From assembly GCF_000478685.1 (NCBI RefSeq), contig NZ_AMSD01000001.1:310001-374000 (forward strand): DNA of 64,000 bases, read 5' to 3'. A program made the position numbers and the translations under genes. Each line of letters starts with the position of its first letter. Position 1 is the first letter of the stretch. Origin of the DNA: Candidatus Photodesmus katoptron Akat1 (GTDB lineage Bacteria; Pseudomonadota; Gammaproteobacteria; Enterobacterales; Vibrionaceae). Shown piece after piece: positions 10,692-21,148 of this stretch. A model generated the notes under the pieces. The model had not been told where the DNA came from. It did not search any database and saw nothing but the letters and a program-made list of their open reading frames with translations.

Positions 10692-11573
10692 TTAATATCC
10701 CCTTAATGAAATTTCTCCACTAATATAGTTTTCTAACCCTTTTGAAGTTTTAATCAATAGTGCTCCCTTTTCATTAATACCATGCTCTATCCCCTCAATT
10801 TTATTTTCCCCAATGAGTAAAATTACTTTTTTACCAAAATAATTATCTAATTGATTCCAACGTTTGATAAATTTTCTAACACCATGTAATTCATAATATT
10901 TAAGTTCTGAATATAATGCATTAATTAATGCTATTGCTAATTCATTACGATCTAATGAAGAACGATCCGCCACCTCAATAAGGCTAGTCCAAGGAGAACT
11001 AATACCCTCTTTTGTTGATTTCATCAATAAATTCAAACCTATCCCAATAACAAGACTTTCCTTATTAACTGATTCAATCAAAATTCCAGCTAATTTTCGA
11101 TCTTTGTAGCATAAATCATTTGGCCATTTAAGTTTAACTCCTTTTATACCAAACGTAGATAATACTTCAACAATTATAACAGCAATAACTATACTTAAAC
11201 CTACTGCTGAATCTATGCCAGAATTTAATTTCCAATACATTGAGAAATATAAATTTTTACCAAATGGTGATACCCATTTACGTCCACGTCGACCACGACC
11301 CTTCGTTTGATGTTCAGAAATACAAACTGTACCTGATTTTATAGATGAGCTATCTAATAAATATTGATTAGTTGAATCAATAATAGGTATCAATTTAAGT
11401 GAATTTCCTATTTTAGATCTAATTAATCTAGCATTAAGAAAATCTATTGTTTCAGGCAGCTGATATCCTTTCTCTTTTAAATACGAGATATTAATGCCCC
11501 ACTCTCGGATCCCTTCTATGTGTTTTTGAATTTCTGTAGGAGATATATCAAACCGAATAGATAATGCTCTCAT
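10692..11573 (-). CDS. birA: Biotin-protein ligase BirA with disrupted N-terminus
   Basis: BirA attaches biotin to the acetyl-CoA carboxylase carrier protein. In E. coli it also represses the biotin operon through an N-terminal winged helix. From the ATG at 11573 the frame gives 293 aa, with intact ligase signatures GRGRRGRKW and KWPNDLCYKDRKLAG and the C-terminal EISLRGY. The missing beginning is visible upstream in another frame (IKLAILKLISKGSFF, 11620-11580). It rejoins if one base is added to the T7 run of the coding strand (11582-11576). No ATG is seen for that extension; the only overlap with the murB stop is an ATT codon. So the catalytic domain looks intact while half of the DNA-binding domain is lost or miscalled. 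It directly follows murB, as in enterics and vibrios. Confidence 0.87.
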   Translation of the reverse strand: MRALSIRFDISPTEIQKHIEGIREWGINISYLKEKGYQLPETIDFLNARLIRSKIGNSLKLIPIIDSTNQYLLDSSSIKSGTVCISEHQTKGRGRRGRKWVSPFGKNLYFSMYWKLNSGIDSAVGLSIVIAVIIVEVLSTFGIKGVKLKWPNDLCYKDRKLAGILIESVNKESLVIGIGLNLLMKSTKEGISSPWTSLIEVADRSSLDRNELAIALINALYSELKYYELHGVRKFIKRWNQLDNYFGKKVILLIGENKIEGIEHGINEKGALLIKTSKGLENYISGEISLRGY

Positions 11574-11621
11574 AGAAAAAAAGAACCTTTTGAAATAAGC
11601 TTAAGAATTGCAAGTTTTATC

Positions 11622-12670
11622 TCAATATTTTTTATAATTTATTGCTCCAAGATTAATTTCTGATGTACAAGACATAAGATGTACCTCATTTTCTAATTCC
11701 AAACCGTATTTATCAATTATCGTTCTTTGAATTAGAAGTGCTAAATTTACAATGTCTTGTGCACTTGCATTCTCTTTATTAATAATAACTAGTGCTTGAG
11801 AAGAACATACTTGCGCTCCTCCAATCATCGTACCCTTTAAACCACATTTATCGATTAATTCACCAGCAAAAATCTTCACCATACCTAATTTATAAGAATA
11901 ATTTGGAATATCAGAAAACTTTTTTATTAAAGATTGATACTTGTAATAACAAACTAATGGATTTTTAAAAAAACTTCCTGCATTACCATTGATTATAGGA
12001 TCTGGTATTTTTTTTTTCGAAGGTCACAAACTCGTTTAAATATTTTCTCAGAAGTTATAGTATTTCGATTAATCTTTTCTAAAGAATTATATTTAATATT
12101 TGCTACCCAGTTTTTCTTCAATTTGAGACCAATTGCAATTATAACAATTTTTTTGTAAAGCGCATGTTTAAAAATAGAGTCACGATATCCAAACGAACAC
12201 TCTTGATTAGTTAAGCGTTGGATATTAAAAGTTTCTAAACAAAGTACATCAACATATTCACATATATCTTTTAATTCCATACCATAGGCACCAATATTTT
12301 GAATTGGCGCAGCCCCTGCGGAACCTGGAATTAAAGCCAAATTTTCAAGTCCAAAATAACCATTTTTAACTGCCCATTCTACTAGTGATGGCCAATCTTC
12401 TCCTGCTTTAATATGTAAATGATAATTAGCTTTGGATTCTAAAACTGATTTTCCGAGTAGTTTATTTATTACCACTACACCTTCAAATCTTTCAGTAAAT
12501 AAAATATTACTACCCTTTCCTAATACTACTTTAGGTAAATACTGCCAATAAACGCTTTGGTAAACTGAAATTAACTCATCTACTGAATTTACTTCAACAA
12601 GAATTTTGCAAAATTGTGAAACACCAAAAGTATGATAGTCCCTTAAATCTACATCTGTATATATGTTCAT
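11622..12670 (-). CDS. murB: UDP-N-acetylenolpyruvoylglucosamine reductase, one apparent frameshift
   Basis: MurB reduces enolpyruvyl-UDP-GlcNAc to UDP-MurNAc with FAD and NADPH, an essential step of peptidoglycan synthesis. The first frame (12670-11993) has the FAD-binding parts VVLGKGSNILF and LALIPGSAGAAPIQNIGAYG. It stops four codons after a run of ten A (coding strand, 12017-12008). One extra A turns this into KIPDPIINGNAGSFFKNP, the conserved continuation with the catalytic serine region. That frame runs without a stop into the C-terminal part (FAGELIDKCGLKG, ending at 11622). The joined protein is 349 aa, matching the usual vibrio length of about 347. The stop overlaps the putative original beginning of birA. 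I treat it as one gene. Confidence 0.9.
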
Positions 12671-12990
12671 AAAATTTAAAATACAAGTAATAAATTATAA
12701 CTCTATGTAATCCATAGTATATTATTATACGATAATCTAGAAGCATATATCATATATAATTTAAGTAATATCAAAGATAAACCAACAGAATAAATGTATT
12801 AAACAATAACATTATTTAATGAAATTTAATTGCATACATAAGATAAAGACCATTAGAGAAATTTTTTAGCATTATGATATAAACCAAACTACATGATATC
12901 TTCTACTTAAAAGTCTTTTGATTTTTGTTAGTATTCCTAATTAAAATATTTCATGCTTTTACTTAACTATAGAGGTAAAGAATATCTGGT
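12671..12990. other. Spacer between divergent murB and pssA
   Basis: A 320-base AT-rich stretch without a gene that I can support. In many vibrios ribosomal RNA genes lie upstream of murB, but none is here. It must contain the promoters of murB-birA and pssA; a weak GAGGTAAAG ribosome site precedes the pssA start. Confidence 0.5.
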
Positions 12991-14331
12991 ATGATAGCCA
13001 AAAGGAATTCATTTAACCAACTTCCTACCCTTGCAATGAATCCAGAGAAATTTAAAATTCTCTATTCAGCAAAAAAATTTAGGAATCATATTATTAACGC
13101 AATCAAAACAGCCTGTACAAGGATTTATCTTGTTGCTTTGTACCTAGAAGATGATGAAGCAGGTCGAGAGATCTTATCTGAACTTTACAAAGCAAAAAAG
13201 AAAAAACCAGAGCTTGATACTAGTATCTGTGTTGATTGGCATAGAGCACAACGAGGTTTAATTGGTGAAGCATCTTCTGAAGGTAATGCGGCTATGTATA
13301 AATCTTTTTCTGATAACAATGAATATAAAATTCCTATTTTTGGTGTTCCAATTCATAGAAAAGAAATATTTGGTGTATTACACCTAAAAGGCTTTATTGT
13401 TGATAATCAAGTTATATACAGTGGCGCTAGTTTAAATAATCTTTATTTAAACTATCATGATCGTTATCGTTTTGATCGATATCATATACTAAATTGCAAA
13501 GCATTAGCTGATAGCATGGTCCAATTTATTCGCCAAGAAATAATCGATCACCCAGCAGTTAATGATTTAACTTCTGATTATAAACCAAGCACAAAGGATA
13601 TAAAAACTGATATTCGTCAACTTCGAGCTTCTTTAGCTCAATCAAGCTATCAATTTATTTCAGAAAAAGCAAACCCAGAACAAATAGCTATAACACCTAT
13701 CGTAGGAATCGGTAAACATCAAAATAGACTAAACCAGATCATTAATCAACTTATAACTCAGGCAAAAAAAGAAATTTTTATCTGTACTCCCTACTTTAAT
13801 CTTCCAAAAAGCATAATTAAAAAAATAAAAATAGCCTTAAATTTAGGCTTAAAAGTAACAATTATCGTAGGTGATAAAACAGCTAATGATTTCTATATCT
13901 CACCAAAAGAAAAATTTAAGGCTATTGGAGGACTTCCTTATCTTTACGAAGTAAACTTACGTCAATTCGCTAAAGCCAACCAAGCAGATATTTCTAGCTG
14001 TAAACTTTCTATTAATCTATGGAAACATAATGATAACAGCTTTCATTTAAAAGGAATTTGGGTTGATAAACATTATATGCTAATTACAGGAAACAACCTT
14101 AATCCACGCGGGTGGAAATTAGATCTTGAAAATGCTATCTTAATCCAGGATAATTTTTTCTATTTAACTCCTCAAGTTGAAAAAGAGATAGAAAATATTC
14201 TTCGTCACACTAAGCCTATTTTTACCTATCGTCAACTAGAGAAAGTGGATAATTATCCAAAGAATGTAAAAAAACTAATTCGTAAAATAATCAGGATAAA
14301 GGCTGACCATGTGCTGAAGCACATTTTATAA
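12991..14331 (+). CDS. pssA: Phosphatidylserine synthase (phospholipase D type)
   Basis: PssA condenses CDP-diacylglycerol and serine to phosphatidylserine, the precursor of phosphatidylethanolamine. The 446-aa product has the two phospholipase D catalytic motifs of the family. HLKGFIVD begins at H131 and is followed by YSGASLNN. HLKGIWVD begins at H352 and is followed by TGNNLNPRG. The length matches E. coli PssA (451 aa). VDWHRAQRGLIG and HDRYRFDRYH are also shared. The last codons and the stop lie inside a 27-bp tandem duplication that contains a small terminator-like hairpin. The gene stands alone, facing away from murB. Confidence 0.94.
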   Translation: MIAKRNSFNQLPTLAMNPEKFKILYSAKKFRNHIINAIKTACTRIYLVALYLEDDEAGREILSELYKAKKKKPELDTSICVDWHRAQRGLIGEASSEGNAAMYKSFSDNNEYKIPIFGVPIHRKEIFGVLHLKGFIVDNQVIYSGASLNNLYLNYHDRYRFDRYHILNCKALADSMVQFIRQEIIDHPAVNDLTSDYKPSTKDIKTDIRQLRASLAQSSYQFISEKANPEQIAITPIVGIGKHQNRLNQIINQLITQAKKEIFICTPYFNLPKSIIKKIKIALNLGLKVTIIVGDKTANDFYISPKEKFKAIGGLPYLYEVNLRQFAKANQADISSCKLSINLWKHNDNSFHLKGIWVDKHYMLITGNNLNPRGWKLDLENAILIQDNFFYLTPQVEKEIENILRHTKPIFTYRQLEKVDNYPKNVKKLIRKIIRIKADHVLKHIL

Positions 14332-14359
14332 AACCATGTGCTGAAGCACCTTTTATAAA
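14306..14359 (+). repeat. 27-bp tandem duplication containing a terminator-like hairpin at the pssA 3' end
   Basis: Two head-to-tail 27-base copies lie at 14306-14332 and 14333-14359 and differ at one position. Each contains ATGTGC-TGAA-GCAC. In copy 1 the stem is six base pairs (ATGTGC/GCACAT), followed by TTTTAT, and the pssA stop codon lies within that tail. Copy 2 has GCACC in place of GCACA, shortening the stem. The element looks like a weak intrinsic terminator that has been duplicated. Confidence 0.85.
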
Positions 14360-14894
14360 ACATAGATAATACCAAACCTTCCAGAATAGTGTCTATGAAA
14401 ACTTATTAAGTAAATTAGCTAGTTGACTTTAAGTACAGAAGCATGCAACATTAATCATGAAAGCAATATATAATATTACCTATCGTATTAAATTTAAGAG
14501 ATATAAAATTCAATTTCTCCAAATCAAATAACTTTATGAAAAATACAACCAAAATTTTAGGTTCCATATGTACTAGGATATTGAAAACAACAATAAAGAA
14601 CATGCTAAATAAAGATAGAAAAGAAAAGATAAAAACTAAAGTGTTTCCTAACCTCAGTACAAAGTTAGATAAAGTTAACTCAATTTGCTACAGATTAACT
14701 GACTAGCATCAATATCTATTTTGCTTAGCATCTTAAGCCCTATATGTGGTACTGTATTGAAAAAAAAGGGAAATAATATAACTTTAATCACGAAGCTTGT
14801 TCATTAATATTATAAGAATGATTTCAGATGGTTTATTTATTTAAAGTTGCCCTGTTTATAAGCAACGAGCATTTTAGCATTTAGAGGTAATAAA
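14360..14894. other. Spacer between pssA and greA
   Basis: About 535 bases with no gene I can support. In vibrios the carA-carB genes precede greA, and I saw no recognisable carB remains by eye. A good ribosome site (TTAGAGGTAATAAA) precedes greA at the right end. Confidence 0.45.
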
Positions 14895-15368
14895 ATGGAA
14901 AAAGTTCCAATGACTTCCCGTGGCGCTCAACTATTGCGTGATGAGCTACGTCGATTACTTAAACTTCGCCCTAAAATTTCCGAAGCAATTGCAGAGGCTC
15001 GAGATCTGGGAGATTTAAAAGAGAATGCTGAGTATCATGCTGCTCGTGAGGAGCAAGCTATTTGCGAAGCACAAATTCGTGACATTGAATACAAACTCTC
15101 AGTAGCTCAGATTATAGATGTTAGCAAAATGAAAAACACTGGAAAGGTTATATTTGGAACTACTGTAACACTTATTGATATTGATACAAATGAAGAAAAA
15201 ACCTATCAAATTGTTGGTGATGATGAAGCTGATATTAAGTCAGGTCGTATCTCTGTTAGTTCACCAATTGCACGAGGATTAATTGGAAAAATGGAAGGTG
15301 GTGAAGTGGTTATATCTACTCCAGGTGGAGATAAAGATTTTGAAATTAATAAAGTTCTTTATTGCTAA
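14895..15368 (+). CDS. greA: Transcription elongation factor GreA
   Basis: GreA enters the secondary channel of RNA polymerase and makes it cut back-tracked RNA. The 157-aa product has the N-terminal coiled coil with the acidic tip in [18 protein letters not shown] (residues about 37-54). The C-terminal FKBP-like domain follows ([14 protein letters not shown]). The start has the expected [18 protein letters not shown] and a strong AGAGG ribosome site. It stands before rlmE-ftsH, as in vibrios and enterics. A 7-bp inverted repeat shortly after the stop may end its transcript. Confidence 0.96.
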   Translation: MEKVPMTSRGAQLLRDELRRLLKLRPKISEAIAEARDLGDLKENAEYHAAREEQAICEAQIRDIEYKLSVAQIIDVSKMKNTGKVIFGTTVTLIDIDTNEEKTYQIVGDDEADIKSGRISVSSPIARGLIGKMEGGEVVISTPGGDKDFEINKVLYC

Positions 15369-15397
15369 TAACATAATAAGATGAATTACGAAAAGCT

Positions 15398-15420
15398 ACG
15401 GAAAAGCAGTGACTTTCCGT
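15398..15420 (+). terminator. Possible terminator hairpin after greA
   Basis: ACGGAAA (15398-15404) and TTTCCGT (15414-15420) form a perfect 7-bp stem with a 9-base loop, 30 bases after the greA stop. There is no clear T run after it, so the terminator call is tentative. Confidence 0.45.
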
Positions 15421-15694
15421 CATCCATCAACACACACACTAGGTTGGTTTTATATATTCTTTATTAATTTATCATTATGTTCAGAACGAATCGCTCTAAT
15501 TGCTATAACACATTGCTTTCTTAGAGTTTTTTATCAAAAAGTATTCTTGCAATGAGTTAAAAATTGTATATTATATGAATAAATCTTTACTTACATGCAT
15601 TATGCCGCTAACGTTAATTGAATGTTATTGCATCAGAAGCAAAATTTTATTTAATGATTGCATCGTTCGAACTTTTTTTGGTTTAAAAACTCAC
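15421..15694. other. Spacer between greA and rlmE
   Basis: With the corrected rlmE start, this gap and the hairpin before it make about 326 bases without a gene. In relatives yhbY lies here on the opposite strand. I translated the region by eye and did not find it. A possible promoter (TTGCAA near 15548, TATTAT 16 bases on) points toward rlmE. Confidence 0.4.
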
Positions 15695-16338
15695 ATGAGC
15701 AAAAAAATTCAGGTAGCTCCGCACGCTGGTTAAAAGAGCATTTTGATGATAGATATGCTAATGAAGCCAAGAAAAAAGGGTATCGTTCACGTTCTGTATT
15801 CAAGATTCAAGAGATTCAGAATAAAGATAAATTACTAGAAAAAGGAATGACAGTTGTTGATTTAGGAGCAGCCCCTGGCGGATGGTCACAATACGTAATT
15901 GATATAGTTAGAAGTGATATAGGACAAGTAATTGCTTGCGATATTTTACCAATCAATTCAATTCCTGGAGTTACCTTCTTGCAAGGTGATATTCGTGAGA
16001 AGAAGGTTTTTAAAACATTACTCAACAAAATTCAACCTGATAAGGTTAACGTAATATTATCTGATATGGCACCTAACATGACTGGTCACTCATCAATCGA
16101 TCAATCACGTACAATGCATTTAGTTGAGTTAGCTTTAAACATTTGTAGACAAATTTTAGTGTCTAATGGTAGCTTTGTAGTGAAACTTTTCCAAGGCGAA
16201 GGTTTTGAGCAATATCTTAAAAAAGTTCGTAACGCTTTTAAAATTGTTAAAATCAGGAAACCAAATGCTTCTCGATCTCGTTCCAAAGAAGTTTATATTG
16301 TAGCTTCTGGTTATACAGATTCACTACTTTGCCATTAA
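15695..16338 (+). CDS. rlmE: 23S rRNA 2'-O-ribose U2552 methyltransferase, frameshift at codons 3-5
   Basis: RlmE (RrmJ/FtsJ) methylates U2552 of 23S rRNA late in 50S assembly. The open frame can be extended upstream to a TTG at 15658, but that beginning ([14 protein letters not shown]) resembles no homologue. In the next frame an ATG at 15695 gives MSKK. Adding one A to the A7 run at 15701-15707 yields [25 protein letters not shown], which matches the vibrio start. The rest is intact: SAM motif [38 protein letters not shown] and the final EVYIVASGY. It lies 84 bases before ftsH, the classic heat-shock operon pair. Confidence 0.9.
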
Positions 16339-16422
16339 AAGCACACGTTATGATATAGCTACAGATTACAAACTGTAGTACCCTACCCTTTAATTACAAT
16401 TAATTATCGCGAGGCTGACACC

Positions 16423-18321
16423 TTGAGTGATATGGTAAAAAATTTAATTTTGTGGCTAGTTATTGCTGTAATATTGATGTCACTTTTCCAAAATTTTAGA
16501 CCTGGAGAAAAGAACATCAGAACAGTTGATTACACTACATTTCTCCAGGAAGTTGGTCAAGGCCAAATTCAAGAAGCAACATTTAAAGGTCAAGAAATTA
16601 CCTTTACACGTCGTGGAAGTACATCTAAGTCTATAACTTATATGCCAGTTTATGATCAAAAGCTTCTTGATGATTTAATTAACCAAAGCGTAAAAGTACA
16701 AGGAACTCCACCAGAAGAGCAAAGTCTTCTAGGTACTATTTTTATTTCATGGTTCCCTATGATCTTACTTATTGGTGTATGGATCTTTTTTATGCGCCAA
16801 ATGCAAGGCAGTGGTGGTAAAGGTGCAATGTCTTTTGGAAAAAGTAAAGCACGTATGATGAGTGAAGAACAAATTAAAACTACTTTTTCTGATGTTGCTG
16901 GTTGTGACGAAGCAAAAGATGACGTTAAAGAGCTAGTAGATTATTTGAAAGATCCAAATAGATTCCAAAAACTGGGTGGTAAAATACCAACTGGTATTCT
17001 AATGGTTGGTCCTCCAGGTACTGGTAAAACATTGCTTGCTAAAGCTATTGCTGGTGAAGCAAAAGTGCCATTCTTTACTATTTCTGGTTCAGACTTTGTA
17101 GAAATGTTTGTTGGTGTAGGTGCATCTCGTGTACGAGATATGTTTGAACAAGCAAAAAAAGCAGCCCCTTGTATCATTTTTATTGATGAAATTGACGCAG
17201 TAGGTAGACAACGAGGAGCAGGAGTTGGTGGTGGGCATGATGAACGTGAACAAACTTTAAATCAAATGCTAGTTGAAATGGATGGATTTGAAGGCAATGA
17301 AGGTATTATTGTCATTGCAGCAACCAATAGACCAGATGTTCTAGATCCCGCCTTACTTCGTCCTGGCCGTTTTGATCGCCAAGTTGTAGTAGGTTTACCT
17401 GACATACGAGGTCGTGAACAAATTCTTAAAGTTCATATGCGCAAAGTTCCTTTATCAAACGATGTTGAGCCTTCTCTTATAGCACGTGGTACTCCAGGTT
17501 TTTCCGGGGCTGATCTTGCCAATCTTATAAACGAAGCTGCCCTCTTCGCAGCCCGTAACAATAAACAACATGTTTCAATGGTTGAATTTGAGTTAGCAAA
17601 AGATAAAATTATGATGGGTGCAGAACGTCGTTCTATGGTTATGTCTGAAGAAACTAAAGAATCAACTGCTTACCATGAAGCAGGTCATGCAATTGTTGGA
17701 CGATTAGTACCGGAGCATGATCCCGTATACAAAGTTTCAATAATTCCTAGAGGACGCGCTTTAGGTATCACTATGTACTTGCCAGAACAAGATCGTTTAA
17801 GTATGAATCGTCAACATCTTGAATCTATAATATCTAGTCTTTATGGCGGTCGATTAGCTGAAGAGTTAATTTATGGAAAAAATCAAGTATCAACTGGGGC
17901 ATCTAACGATATTGAAAGAGCAACAGAAATTGCGCGAAAAATGGTAACTCAATGGGGATTTTCAGAAAAATTAGGCCCTTTACTATATGCAGAAGATGAA
18001 GGAGAAATTTTCCTTGGTCGAAGTGTTACTCAGACAAAACATATGTCTGATAATACAGCCAAATTAATTGATGATGAGGTTCGTAAAATTATTGATCATA
18101 ATTATGACAGGGCTAAATATATTCTTGAAAAAAACATGGATATCATGCATGCAATGAAAGATGCTCTCATGAAATATGAAACAATTGATTCAGGACAAAT
18201 TGATGATTTGATGGCACGCAAAAAGGAGATAAGAGAACCTGCAGGTTGGAATGATAAGGTTAAAGGAAATGGAAATCAAACATCTTCAAATAGAAACTCT
18301 AATACAACAATAATAAATTAA
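16423..18321 (+). CDS. ftsH: ATP-dependent zinc metalloprotease FtsH
   Basis: FtsH is a membrane-anchored hexameric AAA+ protease that degrades misassembled membrane proteins, LpxC and sigma-32. The 632-aa product begins at a TTG codon ([12 protein letters not shown]) behind a GAGG ribosome site; this gives the conserved N-terminus. Two membrane segments flank a periplasmic domain (about residues 5-22 and 104-122). Walker A GPPGTGKT is at 196-203, the second region of homology ([21 protein letters not shown]) follows, and the zinc motif HEAGH is at 418-422. It is followed by folP and glmM, as in E. coli. No damage is seen. Confidence 0.97.
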   Translation: MSDMVKNLILWLVIAVILMSLFQNFRPGEKNIRTVDYTTFLQEVGQGQIQEATFKGQEITFTRRGSTSKSITYMPVYDQKLLDDLINQSVKVQGTPPEEQSLLGTIFISWFPMILLIGVWIFFMRQMQGSGGKGAMSFGKSKARMMSEEQIKTTFSDVAGCDEAKDDVKELVDYLKDPNRFQKLGGKIPTGILMVGPPGTGKTLLAKAIAGEAKVPFFTISGSDFVEMFVGVGASRVRDMFEQAKKAAPCIIFIDEIDAVGRQRGAGVGGGHDEREQTLNQMLVEMDGFEGNEGIIVIAATNRPDVLDPALLRPGRFDRQVVVGLPDIRGREQILKVHMRKVPLSNDVEPSLIARGTPGFSGADLANLINEAALFAARNNKQHVSMVEFELAKDKIMMGAERRSMVMSEETKESTAYHEAGHAIVGRLVPEHDPVYKVSIIPRGRALGITMYLPEQDRLSMNRQHLESIISSLYGGRLAEELIYGKNQVSTGASNDIERATEIARKMVTQWGFSEKLGPLLYAEDEGEIFLGRSVTQTKHMSDNTAKLIDDEVRKIIDHNYDRAKYILEKNMDIMHAMKDALMKYETIDSGQIDDLMARKKEIREPAGWNDKVKGNGNQTSSNRNSNTTIIN

Positions 18322-18399
18322 AAAGACATTAAGACAAAGTATTATGAACGCATAAGCTGATAACTAATTTCAAATCTTTTTTTCTATTTTTAGAACTAT

Positions 18400-19233
18400 A
18401 TGATTATCAAAAATAATACAAAATCACTTGATTTATCTAAGATTCATATTATGGGAATCTTAAATGTTACGCCTGATTCTTTCTCTGATGGTGGTAAATA
18501 TAACTCGCTAGATAAAGCTTTTCTACAAGCGCAAAATATGATTAATTCTGGAGTTAGCATTATTGATGTTGGAGGAGAATCAACAAGACCAGGGGCAAGT
18601 AAGGTATCTTTGTCAGAAGAACTTAAGCGTGTTCTCCCTATCATTAAAATAATCCGGGAATATAACAGTGATATATGGATTTCTATTGATACTAGTAAGC
18701 CAGAAGTTATGAGGCAAGCTATAGAAATGGGAGCAGATATGATTAATGATGTTTGTGCTATGCAAGTACCAGGAGCTTTAGAAATTGCTAAAACGTTTCA
18801 AGTTCCAGTTTGTTTAATCCACACAAAAGATAAATATATCCAACAAACCAACTCTCAAGATATTTCTCGAGAAATAATTAGTTTTTTTATCAAAAGGATT
18901 AAGGCTTGCGAAATTGCAGGGATAAAGAAAAATAAATTAATACTCGATCCTGGTTTTGGGTTTAATAAAACTTTAAAGAATAACTATCAAGTACTAGCAC
19001 ATTTAGAAAAATTTCATCAATTAGGTTTTCCAATTTTAGTTGGAATATCTAGAAAATCTATGCTGTTTAAATTATTAAATAAAAAACCTGAAAATTGTGT
19101 TCTTGCCAGTGTAATATGTGCAACTATTGCAGCTTTTAAAAGGACTAATATCATTAGAGTGCATGACTTTAGAGAAACATTAGAAGCAATGAAAATTATC
19201 AAGATGATTCGAGCTAATTCTAACTTCGAATAA
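18400..19233 (+). CDS. folP: Dihydropteroate synthase
   Basis: FolP joins p-aminobenzoate to hydroxymethyl-dihydropterin pyrophosphate in folate synthesis. The 277-aa product has the two signatures of the family: MGILNVTPDSFSDGG near the N-terminus and IDVGGESTRPGA. VGISRKSML, RVHDFRETLEAMKII and DPGFGFNK are also present. It lies between ftsH and glmM in the standard order, with 16 bases to glmM, so it is translated from a shared message. The substrate p-aminobenzoate depends on PabA, also kept in this window. Confidence 0.96.
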   Translation: MIIKNNTKSLDLSKIHIMGILNVTPDSFSDGGKYNSLDKAFLQAQNMINSGVSIIDVGGESTRPGASKVSLSEELKRVLPIIKIIREYNSDIWISIDTSKPEVMRQAIEMGADMINDVCAMQVPGALEIAKTFQVPVCLIHTKDKYIQQTNSQDISREIISFFIKRIKACEIAGIKKNKLILDPGFGFNKTLKNNYQVLAHLEKFHQLGFPILVGISRKSMLFKLLNKKPENCVLASVICATIAAFKRTNIIRVHDFRETLEAMKIIKMIRANSNFE

Positions 19234-19249
19234 TAATTAAGGAACAAGT

Positions 19250-20599
19250 ATGTCTAATAAAAAACGTTACTTTGGTACTGATGGAATTCGAGGAAAAGTA
19301 GGAAGACATCCAATTACTCCAGATTTCATTTTAAAATTAGGTTGGGCGGCAGGTCGTATACTAGCTAAAAAAGGCACCAATAAAGTAATCATTGGAAAAG
19401 ACACTCGTATTTCTGGTTATATGCTTGAATCATCTTTAGAAGCTGGGCTTGCGGCTGCTGGTCTTAAATCTATTTTAACCGGTCCTATGCCAACTCCGGC
19501 TATTGCCTACTTAACTCAGACTTTCCGTGCAGAAGCAGGTATTGTGATTTCTGCATCACATAATCTTTACCAAGATAACGGAATTAAATTTTTTTCTTCA
19601 GAAGGAACTAAGTTACCTGATGATATTGAATTAACAATTGAAAAGGAACTTGATAAAAATATAGAATGCGTACAATCTGCTAAATTAGGTCAAGCAACAC
19701 GTTTAAATGATGCTGCTGGTCGTTATATTGAGTTTTGCAAAAGCACCTTTCCGGTAGATAGTAATCTAGCAGGATTAAAAATTGTCATTGATTGTGCTAA
19801 CGGCTCAACTTACCATATCGCACCAACAGTATTTACCGAGCTTGGTTCTAACGTAATTGCAATTGGTGTACATCCTAATGGTATAAATATTAACTATAAG
19901 CGAGGATCTACCAATGTTAAAGCTTTACAAAAAAGAGTTTTAGATGAAAAAGCAAACTTAGGTTTAGCATTTGATGGTGACGGTGACCGAATCATTATGG
20001 TAGATGAGTTAGGCAATAAAGTCAATGGTGATCAGATTGCCTATATTATTGCCTCTGATGCTCTGTACCAAAATAAATTAAAAGGCGGTGTTGTTGGAAC
20101 ATTAATGACAAACTTAGGTATGAAAAATGCTTTAAAAAATATAGGTATCCCTTTTATCCAAACACATATTGGTGATCGCTATGTAATGGAGGAATTGCTA
20201 AAACAAAACTGGAAAATTGGTGCTGAAAGCTCTGGACATATAATTTTACTTGATAAAGTGACTACAGGGGATGCAATTGTTGCAGCCCTGCAAGTACTAA
20301 CTGCAATAGTAACTCAAGGAAAGTCATTAAATGAACTTTTACAAGGAGTAACATTATATCCTCAAGTACTTAAAAATATAAAAATAGCTAATAATTCAAA
20401 TCCACTTCAGGAAAAAACTGTTAAAAATACTATCAGTGAGGTTAGGAGATTTTTAGGCAAAAAAGGACGAATCTTAGTAAGGAAATCTGGTACTGAACCA
20501 TTACTGCGTATAATGGTTGAAGGAGAAGATATGGAATTAATCAATGCTTTAGCAGAAAAAGTTGCTAATGCAATTCTTAAAAACTGCTCATTGCTTTAA
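19250..20599 (+). CDS. glmM: Phosphoglucosamine mutase
   Basis: GlmM converts glucosamine-6-phosphate to glucosamine-1-phosphate, the step after GlmS in UDP-GlcNAc synthesis. The 449-aa product starts [15 protein letters not shown]. It has the phosphoserine loop VISASHN with the catalytic serine at 103, the metal loop DGDGDR and the C-terminal phosphate-binding [15 protein letters not shown]. Length and order (folP-glmM-secG) are those of enterics and vibrios. A GGAAC ribosome site precedes the ATG. No irregularity was seen. Confidence 0.97.
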   Translation: MSNKKRYFGTDGIRGKVGRHPITPDFILKLGWAAGRILAKKGTNKVIIGKDTRISGYMLESSLEAGLAAAGLKSILTGPMPTPAIAYLTQTFRAEAGIVISASHNLYQDNGIKFFSSEGTKLPDDIELTIEKELDKNIECVQSAKLGQATRLNDAAGRYIEFCKSTFPVDSNLAGLKIVIDCANGSTYHIAPTVFTELGSNVIAIGVHPNGININYKRGSTNVKALQKRVLDEKANLGLAFDGDGDRIIMVDELGNKVNGDQIAYIIASDALYQNKLKGGVVGTLMTNLGMKNALKNIGIPFIQTHIGDRYVMEELLKQNWKIGAESSGHIILLDKVTTGDAIVAALQVLTAIVTQGKSLNELLQGVTLYPQVLKNIKIANNSNPLQEKTVKNTISEVRRFLGKKGRILVRKSGTEPLLRIMVEGEDMELINALAEKVANAILKNCSLL

Positions 20600-20787
20600 T
20601 AAGCAATATATTATGAGCTTTATTTTAGTTAGGTATATAAATTACTATTTATAGTAAATTTTACTTGTTCTTATGGTTCATTTTACGTTAGGATTATTCT
20701 TTGTATATTTAAGAGCCTTATTAATTTTACTCTTCTAAAATTAATAATAACTCTAATAGTTAGGTAAAGTACATATAGGAAACTGTC

Positions 20788-21126
20788 ATGTTTTCAGTCT
20801 TACTAGCTGTTTATCTTTTAACAGCATTTTTCATTGTTTCCTTTATACTGATTCAACAAGGAAAAGGTGCAGATATAGGGGCTTCATTTGGTTCTAGTGC
20901 TTCAAACTCTATTTGGGGTACTAGCGGAAGAGGAAGTTTTTTAGCTAAAATAACTTCTATCTTTGTAGCTATATTTTTTATACTAAGCTTAATACTGGGC
21001 AATATGTCTGCTAATAAAACAAGCAAAAGGTCAGTTTTAAGCAATCATCAAGATGAAATTGTTGCATTAAATAAGGATAGTTCTACTGATAAAAATATAG
21101 ATTCAAGAAATAATGATATACCCTAA
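20788..21126 (+). CDS. secG: Preprotein translocase subunit SecG
   Basis: SecG is the small auxiliary subunit of the SecYEG protein-export channel. The 112-aa product has two membrane segments (about residues 3-22 and 52-70) separated by the conserved loop IQQGKGADIGASFG...SIWGTSGRGSFL. The tail is polar and variable, as usual. It begins at an ATG behind a TAGGAAA ribosome site and is followed after 22 bases by tRNA-Leu(GAG), the same arrangement as secG-leuU in E. coli. Export also relies on SecB, encoded at 31010. Confidence 0.96.
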   Translation: MFSVLLAVYLLTAFFIVSFILIQQGKGADIGASFGSSASNSIWGTSGRGSFLAKITSIFVAIFFILSLILGNMSANKTSKRSVLSNHQDEIVALNKDSSTDKNIDSRNNDIP

Positions 21127-21148
21127 TAAAAACAAATCATTTTTTTGC

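Noticed and set aside
15658..15694. TTG-initiated start of rlmE
   Set aside because: The resulting N-terminus is unlike the family, while the ATG at 15695 with one added A matches it.
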